Shown here one piece after another: positions 8,303 through 16,985 of a stretch of DNA of 64,000 nucleotides. Numbering within the stretch: the first letter of the stretch is position 1; the number at the start of each line of letters is the position of its first letter. Made by a program: the position numbers and the translations under genes. A model generated the notes under the pieces. The model was not told where the DNA came from and made no database searches. It saw only the letters and a list, made by a program, of their open reading frames with translations. Location of the stretch: contig NZ_CP083746.1 in the NCBI RefSeq assembly GCF_020151015.1, positions 2,819,001 to 2,883,000 on the forward strand. The letters are read 5' to 3'. This DNA comes from Pseudomonas sp. p1(2021b) (GTDB lineage Bacteria; Pseudomonadota; Gammaproteobacteria; Pseudomonadales; Pseudomonadaceae).

Positions 8303-9205
8303 ATGCAAGACCTCAATGACCTCTTCTACTTCGCCCGCGTGGTCGAGGCCGGTGGTTTCGCCGCCGCTGGCCGTCAGCTGGGCATTCCCAAGTCACGGCT
8401 TTCCAGGCGCATCGCCGAGCTCGAGGAGCGCCTGGGCACACGCCTGCTGCAGCGCACCACCCGGCAACTGAAGCTCACCGCCGTGGGGGAACGCTACCTG
8501 CACCATTGTCAGGCCATGCTACTGGAGGCAGAGGCGGCCGACGAAGCGGTGGCCAGCATGAGCAGCGAGCCGCGGGGGCGTTTGCGAGTGTCCTGCCCCG
8601 TCGCCTTGGCCCACGCCTTCCTGCCGCAAGTGGTCAGCCGCTTTCTGGAGCAGTATCCGCTGGTACAACTGGATATGGTGCTGCTCAACCGGCGGGTCGA
8701 CCTGATTTCCGAGGGCATCGACGTGGCTTTGCGCGTGCGCGACCTGGGCGACGAGGACCCGGCCCTGGTCACCCGCCGCCTGCGCCAGGCGCAGATGCAA
8801 CTGGTGGCTGCCCCGGGCTTCGCCGACCACCTGCATCACCCATCGCAGCTCGTCGGCCTGCCGGTGCTGGGTGCTACGGAGGCGGACCGCCTGGTGCATT
8901 TTCGCCTGATCGGGCCGGGGGGCGAACAGCAGGAAGTCGCCCTGGAACCGCGCCTGGCCATTGACGATTTCGTGGTGCGAAAGGCTGCCGTACGTGCGGG
9001 GCTCGGCTTCACTGCCCTGCCGAGCATGTACTGCGAAGAGGAATTGGCGCGCGGCGAACTGGTGCGCCTGCTGCCGGACTGGTCCCTGCCTGGCGGTTGG
9101 CTGCAGGCGGTATACCCGCACCGACGTGGCCTGCTGCCGGCCGTGCGTGTGTGGATCGACCATCTGGCGGCTTCGTTCGAGGCCTGTGGAGAGCGCTATG
9201 TGTGA
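8303..9205 (+). CDS. LysR-family regulator divergent from azoR
   Basis: A 300-residue LysR protein. The N-terminal winged HTH (FYFARVVEAGGFAAAGRQLG, then PKSRLSRRIAELEERLG) is followed by a periplasmic-binding-like effector domain. It belongs to the AaeR/DsdC-like subgroup typified by FARVVEAGSF. The divergent layout and the palindrome just before its start suggest it controls itself and azoR. The inducer is unknown, plausibly a quinone or electrophile. Confidence 0.88.
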   Translation: MQDLNDLFYFARVVEAGGFAAAGRQLGIPKSRLSRRIAELEERLGTRLLQRTTRQLKLTAVGERYLHHCQAMLLEAEAADEAVASMSSEPRGRLRVSCPVALAHAFLPQVVSRFLEQYPLVQLDMVLLNRRVDLISEGIDVALRVRDLGDEDPALVTRRLRQAQMQLVAAPGFADHLHHPSQLVGLPVLGATEADRLVHFRLIGPGGEQQEVALEPRLAIDDFVVRKAAVRAGLGFTALPSMYCEEELARGELVRLLPDWSLPGGWLQAVYPHRRGLLPAVRVWIDHLAASFEACGERYV

Positions 9206-9260
9206 GCATCTGAGTGACCCAGGCGCTTGCACGTGTAATGACTGGCAGACCGAGCGTAGC

Positions 9261-9290
9261 CGATCGCGGGATAAGCCCACTCCCACAGGG
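9261..9290. repeat. REP-like half unit
   Basis: GATCGCGGGATAAGCCCACT followed by CCCACAGGG matches the P. putida REP core in a single orientation. It lies between the LysR gene and the convergent DUF1294 gene. Confidence 0.6.
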
Positions 9291-9335
9291 TGCGGGGGCC
9301 GACCAACCCTACGATCGGGCCCGCCCTGCTACCAC

Positions 9336-9779
9336 TCAGACAGCGCCTAGTACCCCACCCAACCAGCGCCCGCCCAACAGCAAGTGGTCGACCCAGAACA
9401 CCTGGTGCACCGCCACGATGCCCCAGAACGTCACTTGGTAGGCCACCTTGCGCGTCTTGTGCCGGAACAGCTGCTGGGCGAGCAATGCCCCTGGCCAGCC
9501 GCCACACAACTCGCTGGCATGCAGTACCTTTTCGGGTGTGCGCCAGGCCCCGGTACGGGCCTGGTGCTTGTCTTGCCAATACAGCATCAGGCTGACCAGG
9601 CTCACCGCCGGGTATAACGCCAGAGGCAGCCAGGACTGCCCGCTCCAGGCCATCTGCACAGCCCCCACCAGCGGCAGCAGGCACAGCCCGGCGAATACCA
9701 GCAGTTTCAGGCGCAGGTTGTGAACGGCATCCTGGGTGCGTTCGACGCCACGGCGTGGCGCGCTCTGGGTGCGTGCCAT
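9336..9779 (-). CDS. DUF1294 inner-membrane protein
   Basis: A 147-residue protein with three to four hydrophobic helices. The conserved DUF1294 core is visible: LYWQDKHQARTGAWRTPEK followed by LHASELCGGWPGALLAQQ. These residues define a small membrane family of unknown function, sometimes fused to a cold-shock domain, which is absent here. It lies one base after uppP on the same strand, so the two are probably co-transcribed. Confidence 0.85.
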   Translation of the reverse strand: MARTQSAPRRGVERTQDAVHNLRLKLLVFAGLCLLPLVGAVQMAWSGQSWLPLALYPAVSLVSLMLYWQDKHQARTGAWRTPEKVLHASELCGGWPGALLAQQLFRHKTRKVAYQVTFWGIVAVHQVFWVDHLLLGGRWLGGVLGAV

Positions 9780-9780
9780 A

Positions 9781-10611
9781 TCAACCGTGCGCCGTGGCCC
9801 AGTCGACCCAGCCGAACTGCCAGGTCGCCAGGATCAGCAGGCCAAAGACGATGCGGTACCAGGCAAAGGCTGCATAGCTGTGGTTGGCGATGAACTTGAG
9901 CAGGCCGCGTACAGCGATCATGGCGAAGATGAACGAGACCACGAACCCGATGGCGAACACTGGCAGGTCACCCGGCTGGAACAAGTCACGGTACTTGTAG
10001 CCCGAGTACACCGCCGCCCCCACCATGGTCGGCATGGCCAGGAAGAACGAGAATTCGGTCGCCGCCTTGCGCGACAGGCCGAACAGCAGGCCGCCGATGA
10101 TGGTCGAGCCGGAGCGCGAGGTGCCGGGGATCATTGCCAGGCACTGTACGAAGCCGATCTTCAGGGCATGGCTCCAGCGCATGTCATCGACGTGATCGAC
10201 CTCGATGCGGTGCTCGCGACGCTCGGCCCACAGCATGATCACCCCACCCACCACCAGCGCCGCCGCCACGGTGACCGGGTTGAACAGGTATTCGTGGATC
10301 AGGTCGGCGAACAGCACGCCCAGGATCACCGCCGGAAAGAACGCGATCAGCAGGTTGGCCGTGAAGCGACGCGCCGTGGGTTGGCTGGACAGCCCCAGCA
10401 CCACGTCGAAGATCTTGCGCCGGAACTCCCAGACCACGGCAAGGATCGCGCCGAGCTGGATGATGATGTTGAAGGCCATGGCCCGCTCGCCACCGAAGTC
10501 GATCAGGTCGGCGACGATGATCTGGTGCCCAGTGCTGGAGATGGGCAGAAACTCCGTCAAACCTTCGACGATCCCTAAGATGATTGCCTGAAAGGCACTC
10601 CAAAAATCCAT
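9781..10611 (-). CDS. uppP: undecaprenyl-diphosphatase UppP (BacA)
   Basis: A 276-residue polytopic membrane enzyme that dephosphorylates undecaprenyl pyrophosphate to recycle the lipid carrier for peptidoglycan and O-antigen; it can confer bacitracin resistance. Diagnostic motifs are [14 protein letters not shown] (residues 16-29) and [11 protein letters not shown]. The ATG at 10611 gives the normal family length. It shares an intergenic region of 289 bp with the divergent chemoreceptor. Confidence 0.96.
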   Translation of the reverse strand: MDFWSAFQAIILGIVEGLTEFLPISSTGHQIIVADLIDFGGERAMAFNIIIQLGAILAVVWEFRRKIFDVVLGLSSQPTARRFTANLLIAFFPAVILGVLFADLIHEYLFNPVTVAAALVVGGVIMLWAERREHRIEVDHVDDMRWSHALKIGFVQCLAMIPGTSRSGSTIIGGLLFGLSRKAATEFSFFLAMPTMVGAAVYSGYKYRDLFQPGDLPVFAIGFVVSFIFAMIAVRGLLKFIANHSYAAFAWYRIVFGLLILATWQFGWVDWATAHG

Positions 10612-10900
10612 TGTTCCCCCGATGAGGCGCTGCTGCGTGCAGGCCCCTTGTTCTTGATTTGCATTTGGTTGCCGCGAAAGCCTGGCCGTTTTACAGCCCC
10701 TACGGGGCCAATGCCAGCGGAAAAGGCCTAGATACCTAAAGGTTTCATCTTGCGCGGCCGAGATCCTATCAGAGCAGCCTGTCGATGGCTCGCGCGGCAT
10801 GCGACAGCAAGCGCCTGACCTAGCCCTTGGTCGAGTGTGCCGCACCGGCCCCGGCATGCTTGGATACACCTGATAACAAGAACAACGGGGAGTACCTTTG

Positions 10901-12535
10901 ATGAAGACCTTGAGGTCGATGTCGATCAGCCGGCGCCTGTCGCTGATCCTGCTGGTCGCGGTGGGCATGCTGGTGGCCTTCGCCCTGCTGATGCTGCGCC
11001 AGCTGCACGGCGACCTGTACCAGGCCAAGGCCGAGAAGACCCGGCACGTGGTGCAGACTGCCGCCGGCGTGCTGGCCTACTACCAGGGGCTGGAGGCAGC
11101 CGGCACGCTCACCCGCGAAGCGGCCCAGCAGCAGGCCTTGCAGGCCGTGCGCAGCCTGCGCTACGACAAGGATGACTACTTCTGGATCAATGACCTGGCG
11201 CCCAGGATGGTCATGCACCCGACCAACCCCAAGCTCGACGGCCAGGACCTTTCCGGCATTCGTGACCCCGACGGTTTCGCCGTGTTCAACGAGATGGCCA
11301 GCCTGGCACGCAGCCAGGGCGCAGGCCCGGTGGACTACCGCTGGCCCAAGCCCGGTGCCAGTGAGCCGGTGGCCAAGACGTCATACATCCAGCTGTTCAA
11401 ACCCTGGGGCTGGATCATCGGTTCGGGCGTGTATGTCGATGACGTGCAGGCCGAGTTCGCCCGCCAGGTTCGGGACGCTTCCCTGGCGGGCCTGGGCATC
11501 GCCGTGTTGATGGCGCTATTGGTCATGCTGATCGCCCGCAGCATCGCCCGCCCGTTGCAGGAGGCGGTGCAGGCCATGGGTAATATCGCCAGCGGCGAAA
11601 GCGATCTCACCCGCCGCCTGGATACCCATGGGCGCGACGAGGTCACCCGCCTCGGTGAGCATTTCAACCGCTTCAACGGCAAGCTGCAGGGTGTGGTCGG
11701 CCAACTGCAGGGCGCCGCCCATGCCCTGGCCCAATCGGCCGAACACGTGGGCGACAATGCAGGCCAGGCCCAGGCGCACAGTGCCCAGCAATCGCTGCAG
11801 ATGGACCAGGTGGCCACGGCGGTCAATGAAGTCACCTATGCCGTGCAGGACGTGGCCAAGACCGCCGAGCAGGCCGCCAGCGAGATGCAGGCGGCGCAGC
11901 GCCAGGTGGACCATGGCCAACAGGCGATCCATGGCAGCCTGCAGCAGATCGACCGACTCTCCAGCACCATCGACCAGGCCGTGCAGGTGATCGGCGAGCT
12001 GGCCGGGCACAGCACGCGGATCGGCGGTGTACTGGAAGTGATCCGCTCGATCGCCGAGCAGACCAACTTGCTCGCGCTCAACGCCGCCATCGAGGCAGCC
12101 CGCGCCGGCGAGCAGGGCCGGGGGTTTGCCGTGGTTGCCGATGAGGTCCGGCTGCTGGCCCAGCGCACCGCCCAGTCGACCGCCGAGATCCAGACCATGA
12201 TCGAGCACCTGCAAGGCCAGTCGGAAGCGGCTGTCAGGGCGATCGGCACCAGCAGCGAAGCCTCGCGCCAGACCGTCGAGCAGGCCCGAGAGGCGGGCAC
12301 TAGCCTGGATGCCATCAGCCAGGCGCTGCACAACCTCACCGCCCTCAACGCCTCGATCGCCAGCGCTACGCTGCAGCAGGCCCATGTGGTGGAAGAAATC
12401 AACCGCAATGTGTTGGATACCGCCGGGCTGTCCCAACAAACCGCCGACGCGGCGCGCCAATCCAGCGACGCCGGCGCAGCCCTGGCGCGGTTGAGCGAGG
12501 AGCTTGAACAGTTGCTGCGCCAGTTCCGGGTTTGA
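10901..12535 (+). CDS. mcpP: methyl-accepting chemotaxis protein with sCache domain (McpP-like)
   Basis: A 544-residue chemoreceptor. A transmembrane helix at about 11-31 is followed by a periplasmic single Cache domain ([20 protein letters not shown], then [17 protein letters not shown]), a second helix near 190-212, a HAMP domain, and a cytoplasmic signalling domain with the conserved hairpin tip [19 protein letters not shown]. sCache receptors of this type in P. putida (McpP) sense short carboxylates such as pyruvate and propionate. Its position next to uppP is, as I recall, also that of mcpP, but the ligand remains inferred. No CheR-tethering pentapeptide is seen at the C-terminus. Confidence 0.8.
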   Translation: MKTLRSMSISRRLSLILLVAVGMLVAFALLMLRQLHGDLYQAKAEKTRHVVQTAAGVLAYYQGLEAAGTLTREAAQQQALQAVRSLRYDKDDYFWINDLAPRMVMHPTNPKLDGQDLSGIRDPDGFAVFNEMASLARSQGAGPVDYRWPKPGASEPVAKTSYIQLFKPWGWIIGSGVYVDDVQAEFARQVRDASLAGLGIAVLMALLVMLIARSIARPLQEAVQAMGNIASGESDLTRRLDTHGRDEVTRLGEHFNRFNGKLQGVVGQLQGAAHALAQSAEHVGDNAGQAQAHSAQQSLQMDQVATAVNEVTYAVQDVAKTAEQAASEMQAAQRQVDHGQQAIHGSLQQIDRLSSTIDQAVQVIGELAGHSTRIGGVLEVIRSIAEQTNLLALNAAIEAARAGEQGRGFAVVADEVRLLAQRTAQSTAEIQTMIEHLQGQSEAAVRAIGTSSEASRQTVEQAREAGTSLDAISQALHNLTALNASIASATLQQAHVVEEINRNVLDTAGLSQQTADAARQSSDAGAALARLSEELEQLLRQFRV

Positions 12536-12565
12536 TAACGCCGCTCGTCAAAACCCACGCAGCCC

Positions 12566-12667
12566 CCTGTAGGAGCGGGCTCGTCCCGCGATCAAGGGCG
12601 TAGCCCTTGGCCTGTATCCACGCGGCCAGGGCCGGCCCTATCGCGGGGCAAGCCCGCTCCTACAGGG
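12566..12667. repeat. BIME: two inverted REP units
   Basis: CCTGTAGGAGCGGGCTCGTC... at 12566-12594 faces its inverted partner ...GCAAGCCCGCTCCTACAGG at 12638-12667. The spacer also contains a TAGCCCTTGGCC/GGCCAGGGCCGG fold. It is typical of P. putida-group intergenic repeats and separates the chemoreceptor from pnuC. Confidence 0.85.
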
Positions 12668-12745
12668 TATTCGCGACACCGCCCCTACAGCTTCCCCGCC
12701 CTACAGGCTACAATCGCACCCTCTACTCCTGCCCAAGGATCGCCG

Positions 12746-13312
12746 ATGTCCGGCCTCGAACTCTTCGCCGCCGTGCTCGGCGTCATCGCCGTGTGGCTCA
12801 CGGTCAAGCAGAACCCGTGGTGCTGGCCGATCGGCCTGGTGATGGTGTTGCTCTACAGCTGGATCTTCTACGAAGTGAAGTTGTATTCCGACATGCTTCT
12901 GCAACTGGTCTACGCCGTGTTGCAACTTTACGGTTGGTGGCAATGGACCCGGCCTGACCGTGTGGAAGACGCACGCCAGGTTTCCAGCCTGGGGGCCGGG
13001 CAGGTGTTCACCGGCCTGGGCGCAGGCCTGCTGGCGAGCCTGGGCCTGGGCGCCGCCATGGCGCACTGGACCGACGCGGCACAGCCCTGGCTCGATGCGG
13101 CCCTGACCGGCTTCAGCCTGGTGGCGCAGGTGTGGATGGCGCAGAAGCGTGTGCAATGCTGGGCGCTGTGGATGCTGCTGGACGTGATCTTCGTGGGCCT
13201 GTTCCTCTACAAGGGCCTCTACCTCACCGCAGCACTCTACGCACTGTTCACCTTGATCGCCGTGCGCGGCTGGGTGCAATGGCGCCGCGACCCGGCGTTG
13301 GTCCCTGCATGA
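12746..13312 (+). CDS. pnuC: nicotinamide riboside transporter PnuC
   Basis: A 188-residue protein with about seven hydrophobic helices, the PnuC size. Motifs include KQNPWCWPIGLV, YGWWQWTRP and a final WMLLDVIFVGLFLYKGLYL, which match the family. It imports nicotinamide riboside by facilitated diffusion driven by intracellular phosphorylation. The next gene overlaps by four bases and encodes the likely kinase, which favours this substrate over thiamine. Confidence 0.9.
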   Translation: MSGLELFAAVLGVIAVWLTVKQNPWCWPIGLVMVLLYSWIFYEVKLYSDMLLQLVYAVLQLYGWWQWTRPDRVEDARQVSSLGAGQVFTGLGAGLLASLGLGAAMAHWTDAAQPWLDAALTGFSLVAQVWMAQKRVQCWALWMLLDVIFVGLFLYKGLYLTAALYALFTLIAVRGWVQWRRDPALVPA

Positions 13313-13860
13313 AGGTCCTGGTGCTATGCGGGCCGGAGTCCAGCGGCAAGAGCTGGTTGAGCGGCGAAATCCAGGCACATTTCGGAGGTGTGGTGGTCGG
13401 TGAATACGTCCGCCACTTCATCGAGCAGGAACAGCGCGACACCTGCTACGCCGATATCCCCGCCATCGCCCGCGGCCAGCTTGCCTGGGAGGACCAGAGC
13501 CGCCAGCAGGCGCCCGACCTGTTGATCCTCGACACCCACCTGCTCAGCAATATCCTTTGGAGCCGGGTACTGTTCGCAGACTGCCCCGCCTGGCTCGAGG
13601 AGGCCCTGCTCGAACGCCACTATGACCTGCACCTGCTGCTCAGCCCGCAAGGTGTCGATTGGGTCGGCGACGGCCAGCGCTGCCAACCCCGCCTGCAAGA
13701 GCGGCAAAGGTTCTTCGAGGATAGCCTGCACTGGCTGCGCACTCACCACAAACCCTTTCAAGTACTCGAAGGCGACTGGCCCACCCGCCAGGCCCAGGCC
13801 CTGGCAGCGGTGGCGCGTCTACTTGACGGCCAAGCGCCAGCCTGCGCCACCGAGTGTTAA
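13309..13860 (+). CDS. NadR-like nicotinamide riboside kinase
   Basis: A 183-residue P-loop protein, GPESSGKSWL at residues 8-17, matching the C-terminal kinase domain of NadR without its HTH and adenylyltransferase parts. EYVRHFI, DIPAIARGQLAWED and DTHLLSN are typical of the family. It would trap imported nicotinamide riboside as NMN. The ATGA overlap with pnuC makes a transport-kinase operon. A terminator follows. Confidence 0.85.
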   Translation: MKVLVLCGPESSGKSWLSGEIQAHFGGVVVGEYVRHFIEQEQRDTCYADIPAIARGQLAWEDQSRQQAPDLLILDTHLLSNILWSRVLFADCPAWLEEALLERHYDLHLLLSPQGVDWVGDGQRCQPRLQERQRFFEDSLHWLRTHHKPFQVLEGDWPTRQAQALAAVARLLDGQAPACATEC

Positions 13861-13886
13861 TTTTTTGTAACTGTATAGCCAGCTAG

Positions 13887-13908
13887 GCCCCCCATTGTTG
13901 GGGGCTTT
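13887..13908 (+). terminator. terminator of the pnuC operon
   Basis: GCCCCC at 13887-13892 pairs with GGGGGC at 13900-13905 around a short loop, followed by TTT. It insulates the fap promoter region from the upstream operon. Confidence 0.75.
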
Positions 13909-13926
13909 GCCACAGACCTGGGGAAA

Positions 13927-13946
13927 CTGTTTCAAACGTGATACAG
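13927..13946. promoter_or_regulatory. upstream operator-like box 1 of the fap operon
   Basis: CTGTTTCAAACGTGATACAG is an interrupted palindrome (8-bp arms with one mismatch, 4-bp centre). Its reverse complement has arms identical to box 2. Its centre lies about 154 bp upstream of the -24 element, in the range used by enhancer-binding activators of sigma-54. The protein that binds it is unknown. Confidence 0.6.
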
Positions 13947-14007
13947 CCACTGCCGTTATCCCGGGGCGCGTGGGTTTTCAAGGCTTGCAGGGCGATGGAT
14001 GGCTTAT

Positions 14008-14027
14008 CTGTATCATCCTTGAAACAG
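14008..14027. promoter_or_regulatory. upstream operator-like box 2 of the fap operon
   Basis: CTGTATCATCCTTGAAACAG is the inverted partner of box 1. The two centres are 81 bp apart, close to eight helical turns, so dimers bound at both would lie on the same face of DNA. The centre is about 73 bp from the -24 element. Confidence 0.6.
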
Positions 14028-14088
14028 AAAAGCGCCAGACGTACTCATTAACTACCCAACTTTTTGATTCCACGACAAAAACCAAAAA

Positions 14089-14104
14089 CGGCACGACTTT
14101 CGCT
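14089..14104 (+). promoter_or_regulatory. sigma-54 promoter of the fap operon
   Basis: CGGCACGACTTTCGCT matches the -24/-12 consensus TGGCACG-N4-TTGCW, with GG and GC separated by exactly 10 bp. The transcription start would be near 14115, leaving a 40-base leader before the fapA GTG. It is supported by the paired upstream boxes. Confidence 0.65.
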
Positions 14105-14154
14105 CTACCTCTGTCAACGCTCAAGGGCCAGCGCACAGAGAAGGGAGCATCGCC

Positions 14155-14604
14155 GTGGGGACCAAGAACAAGACACTGCCTGCACTGCTCGTCCTGGGTT
14201 GCCTGACCGCCGCAGCCTTCCCCCCTCCCGCCAGCGCCGAGGGCAACGGGATCATCGTCCTGACCCGTGATGTCCAGGCTCGCCAAGCCGCTCGGAAGAC
14301 CGGTACCCCCGACCCCTACCCCACTACCGTCAACGCCAACGAATCGGCCCGGGTGAAAGCCCAGACCAACGAGTTGACCGACGGTGATTTCGCCCGCATC
14401 GCCAGCGGCTCGACAGTCAATCGCCTGCTCACCACCGACCACTCGGGCAGCTTGCGCGGCCTGGACACCGTCCAGTCCCGGCTACCTGGCATGGCCGGTG
14501 GATCGGGTGCCGGGGCCGGCGGTGGCAACACTATCTCCAACACAGTCAACCAGAACGTCCAGCGCGGCCTGGCGCCGTTGCAGATCCTCACTCGGGGCCA
14601 ATGA
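14155..14604 (+). CDS. fapA: amyloid assembly protein FapA
   Basis: A 149-residue exported protein and first gene of the fap operon. GTG 14155 follows an AAGGGAG Shine-Dalgarno sequence. Residues 1-28 form a signal peptide (LLVLGCLTAAAFPPPASA). The mature part has a Gly-rich stretch (GGSGAGAGGG) and an NTVNQNVQRGL tail resembling the amyloid repeats of FapB/FapC. FapA is a periplasmic helper or chaperone that influences fibre composition. The stop overlaps the start region of fapB. Confidence 0.88.
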   Translation: MGTKNKTLPALLVLGCLTAAAFPPPASAEGNGIIVLTRDVQARQAARKTGTPDPYPTTVNANESARVKAQTNELTDGDFARIASGSTVNRLLTTDHSGSLRGLDTVQSRLPGMAGGSGAGAGGGNTISNTVNQNVQRGLAPLQILTRGQ

Positions 14605-14605
14605 C

Positions 14606-15184
14606 ATGCGCGCACTCACGCTCTCCCTGCTGTGCCTGGCGCTGGGCCCCAGCCTGGCGCTGGCCGGCTCGCCAGTGGTGGACAACGCCACCCTGGGCGC
14701 CAGCGGCCGCACCTACCAGGGCAACCTCGGCATCAACCAGGCGGCGGGCGATGCCCAACAGCAGGCCAACGTCCGGGCCATGGCTATCGGCACCAATGCC
14801 AAGGCCACCACCGAGGTTCGCCAGCGCACAGACTTTCTTGCCGACCCGGCCCGGGACAGCCGCGCCAGCATCCACGGCAACGCCTTCAGCAACGGCAACG
14901 GCCTGCTCGGCATCAACCAGTCCGCCGGCGCCGCCACGCAGCAGGCCAACGCAATACGGATCGGCATCAGTGCCGTCCCGCAAAGCATCGACGACAGCAT
15001 TCTCAGCCAGCAGAACGTCTCGCTGGCCAATGGCTCCGAGGCAACGGATCGCGCTCCCGGCAGTCGCCAGGTCACTACCAGTGACCAGGCCTTCACCGGC
15101 AGCCGTGGCGTGATCCAGTTGAATCAGAGCGCCGGGGTGGGCAACCGAATGGGCAACACCCTGAGCGTACGGGTCGCTGACTGA
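14606..15184 (+). CDS. fapB: amyloid nucleator FapB
   Basis: A 192-residue protein with signal peptide MRALTLSLLCLALGPSLALA. Three repeats share the pattern GNLGINQAAGDAQQQAN / GLLGINQSAGAATQQAN / GVIQLNQSAGVGNRMGN, the imperfect amyloid repeats that stack as beta-hairpins. FapB is a minor fibre subunit thought to nucleate FapC polymerisation outside the cell. It starts one base after fapA ends. Confidence 0.9.
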   Translation: MRALTLSLLCLALGPSLALAGSPVVDNATLGASGRTYQGNLGINQAAGDAQQQANVRAMAIGTNAKATTEVRQRTDFLADPARDSRASIHGNAFSNGNGLLGINQSAGAATQQANAIRIGISAVPQSIDDSILSQQNVSLANGSEATDRAPGSRQVTTSDQAFTGSRGVIQLNQSAGVGNRMGNTLSVRVAD

Positions 15185-15238
15185 CCCAAAGTGGCTTCAA
15201 CACAACACTTAACAACGAGAAACAAGTGGAGAAACACC

Positions 15239-16210
15239 ATGAAACCTAAAATGGCACTCAAGCCTCTGGTATTCGCCCTCGCAGCGGTCATGGCAGTTGC
15301 TGCACAAGCTGATAACCGGCATAACAACGGCCACCACGGCCATCACAACAACCATGACAATGTCCTCCTGCAGCTGTTGGTCAGCGCGGGTGCGGCCGCC
15401 ACGGTGACCGATACCCAGGTCAACACCGGCAACACCGTGCGTAACGAGGCGACCGAGAACGACGCGGCGATGGAAGATTCCGCCAACCGCTCCAACGGCA
15501 ACCTGGGCGCCAACGTGGCGGCCGGTGACGGCAACCAGCAGGACAACGTGGCCGCCATCGCCACTGCCGATGAGCGTTTCATCTTCGGCAGCGCCATGGC
15601 CATCTCCACCGCCACCCAGGTCAACGCCGGCAACAACGTCAAGAACTTCTCCACCAGCAACACCGCCAACCTGGTCGACTCGGCCAATGGCAGCTCGGGC
15701 AACATCGGCGTTAACGTCACCGCCGGCGACTTCAACCAGCAGAAAAACAACCTGGCGATCGCCGTGTCCGGTGGCCGTGTAGCGATGGCCGCCTCCACCG
15801 CCACCCAGGCCACTACGGGCTTGAACGTCGAAAACAATGCTGACCGCAAGATGGACAAGGAAACCCTGCAGGCCAGCTTCAAAGCCTATGGCCAGTACAA
15901 GGGTGACGGCTGGGGCTATGTTGAAGACGAAAAAGGCTGGGGCCACGGCCATGGCCATGACAAGGGCAAAACCGACAAGGACCCTCTGAAGTTCCACGAA
16001 GAAGGCACCTTCGGCCTGGCCGGTGTCGCCACCTACCAGGTTCTGACCCCCAACGGCTGGAAAAACCCTGTGACCAACACCGCCACCATGAGCAACTCGC
16101 TCAACGGCGTGTCGGGCAACGTGGGCGCCAACGTCTCGGCAGGTTCGGGCAACCAGCAGAGCAACTCGCTGTCCATCGCCGCAGGTTGCAAAGCCTGCAC
16201 CGGCCTGTAA
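15239..16210 (+). CDS. fapC: major functional amyloid subunit FapC
   Basis: A 323-residue protein with a signal peptide ending at VAAQA. It has three amyloid repeats (GNLGANVAAGDGNQQDN, GNIGVNVTAGDFNQQKN, GNVGANVSAGSGNQQSN) separated by linkers. The second linker is His/Gly/Lys-rich (GWGHGHGHDKGK), and a His-rich segment also follows the signal peptide. The C-terminus carries the CxxC motif CKAC seen in FapC proteins. FapC forms the bulk of the fibres. ATG 15239 follows GTGGAG. A hairpin after the gene may limit readthrough to fapD. Confidence 0.93.
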   Translation: MKPKMALKPLVFALAAVMAVAAQADNRHNNGHHGHHNNHDNVLLQLLVSAGAAATVTDTQVNTGNTVRNEATENDAAMEDSANRSNGNLGANVAAGDGNQQDNVAAIATADERFIFGSAMAISTATQVNAGNNVKNFSTSNTANLVDSANGSSGNIGVNVTAGDFNQQKNNLAIAVSGGRVAMAASTATQATTGLNVENNADRKMDKETLQASFKAYGQYKGDGWGYVEDEKGWGHGHGHDKGKTDKDPLKFHEEGTFGLAGVATYQVLTPNGWKNPVTNTATMSNSLNGVSGNVGANVSAGSGNQQSNSLSIAAGCKACTGL

Positions 16211-16221
16211 CACAGCCAATC

Positions 16222-16242
16222 GGGGCCCTTCGGGGCCCCTTT
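16222..16242 (+). terminator. partial terminator between fapC and fapD
   Basis: GGGGCCC (16222-16228) pairs with GGGCCCC (16233-16239) around a TTCG loop, followed by TTT. The short T-run suggests attenuation, so that fapA-C are transcribed more than fapD-F. Confidence 0.65.
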
Positions 16243-16268
16243 CCTGTTTCGCGTCGGGGGAGAAGGCC

Positions 16269-16949
16269 ATGCGCGCAGTTCTGCTTGCCGCACTCATGTT
16301 CCTGGCCGGCCTGGTCGAGGCCACGCAGATGCCGATCGCGGCGATGCCAGGCGGGACCTTGGTGTACAAGCCGGTACAGAGCATCCGCGAGCGTCGCTTC
16401 GCCGACCTGGTGCAACAGAAGACCGATTTCAGCTGCGGCGCCGCCGCCCTGGCCACCATCCTCAAGCAAGCCTATTGGCTCGATGTCGATGAAAGCCAGG
16501 TCATCGAAGGCATGCTCGCCCACGCCGACCCGGACCTGGTCAAGGTCCAGGGCTTTTCCATGCTGGACATGAAGCGCTACGTGGAAAGCATCGGCATGCG
16601 TGCCCGGGGCTACCGGGTCGAGGCCGACAGCCTGCACCGGGTGAGCATTCCGGTGGTGGTGCTGATGGACATTCGTGGCTACAAGCACTTCGTCGTGCTC
16701 CAGCGCATCAACCGGGGCTGGGTGTACATCGGCGACCCGGTGCTGGGCCATAAGCGCTACAAATTCGACGATTTCGTCAAAGGCTGGAACGGCATCATCT
16801 TCGCCGTCATCGGCCCCGGCTACGACAAGGCCAACGCCCTGCTCGACCCACCGGCTCCGGTCACCGCCAGGAACCGCATCAATGGGTTCTACCCGGTGGA
16901 CGATGCCCAATTGATGGAATTCGGGTTCATCCAGAGCGACTTCTTCTAG
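16269..16949 (+). CDS. fapD: C39-family peptidase FapD
   Basis: A 226-residue protein with a signal peptide and a papain-like C39 fold. The catalytic triad is visible: Cys56 (TDFSCGAAAL), His140 (GYKHFVVL) and Asp156 (YIGDPVLG). In Fap systems this periplasmic protease is needed for export or maturation of the fibre proteins, possibly acting on FapF. GGGAGAAGG precedes the ATG. Confidence 0.9.
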   Translation: MRAVLLAALMFLAGLVEATQMPIAAMPGGTLVYKPVQSIRERRFADLVQQKTDFSCGAAALATILKQAYWLDVDESQVIEGMLAHADPDLVKVQGFSMLDMKRYVESIGMRARGYRVEADSLHRVSIPVVVLMDIRGYKHFVVLQRINRGWVYIGDPVLGHKRYKFDDFVKGWNGIIFAVIGPGYDKANALLDPPAPVTARNRINGFYPVDDAQLMEFGFIQSDFF

Positions 16950-16985
16950 TGATTACAAAGGGGCACGGAGCTCCGGGGAGCAGCG

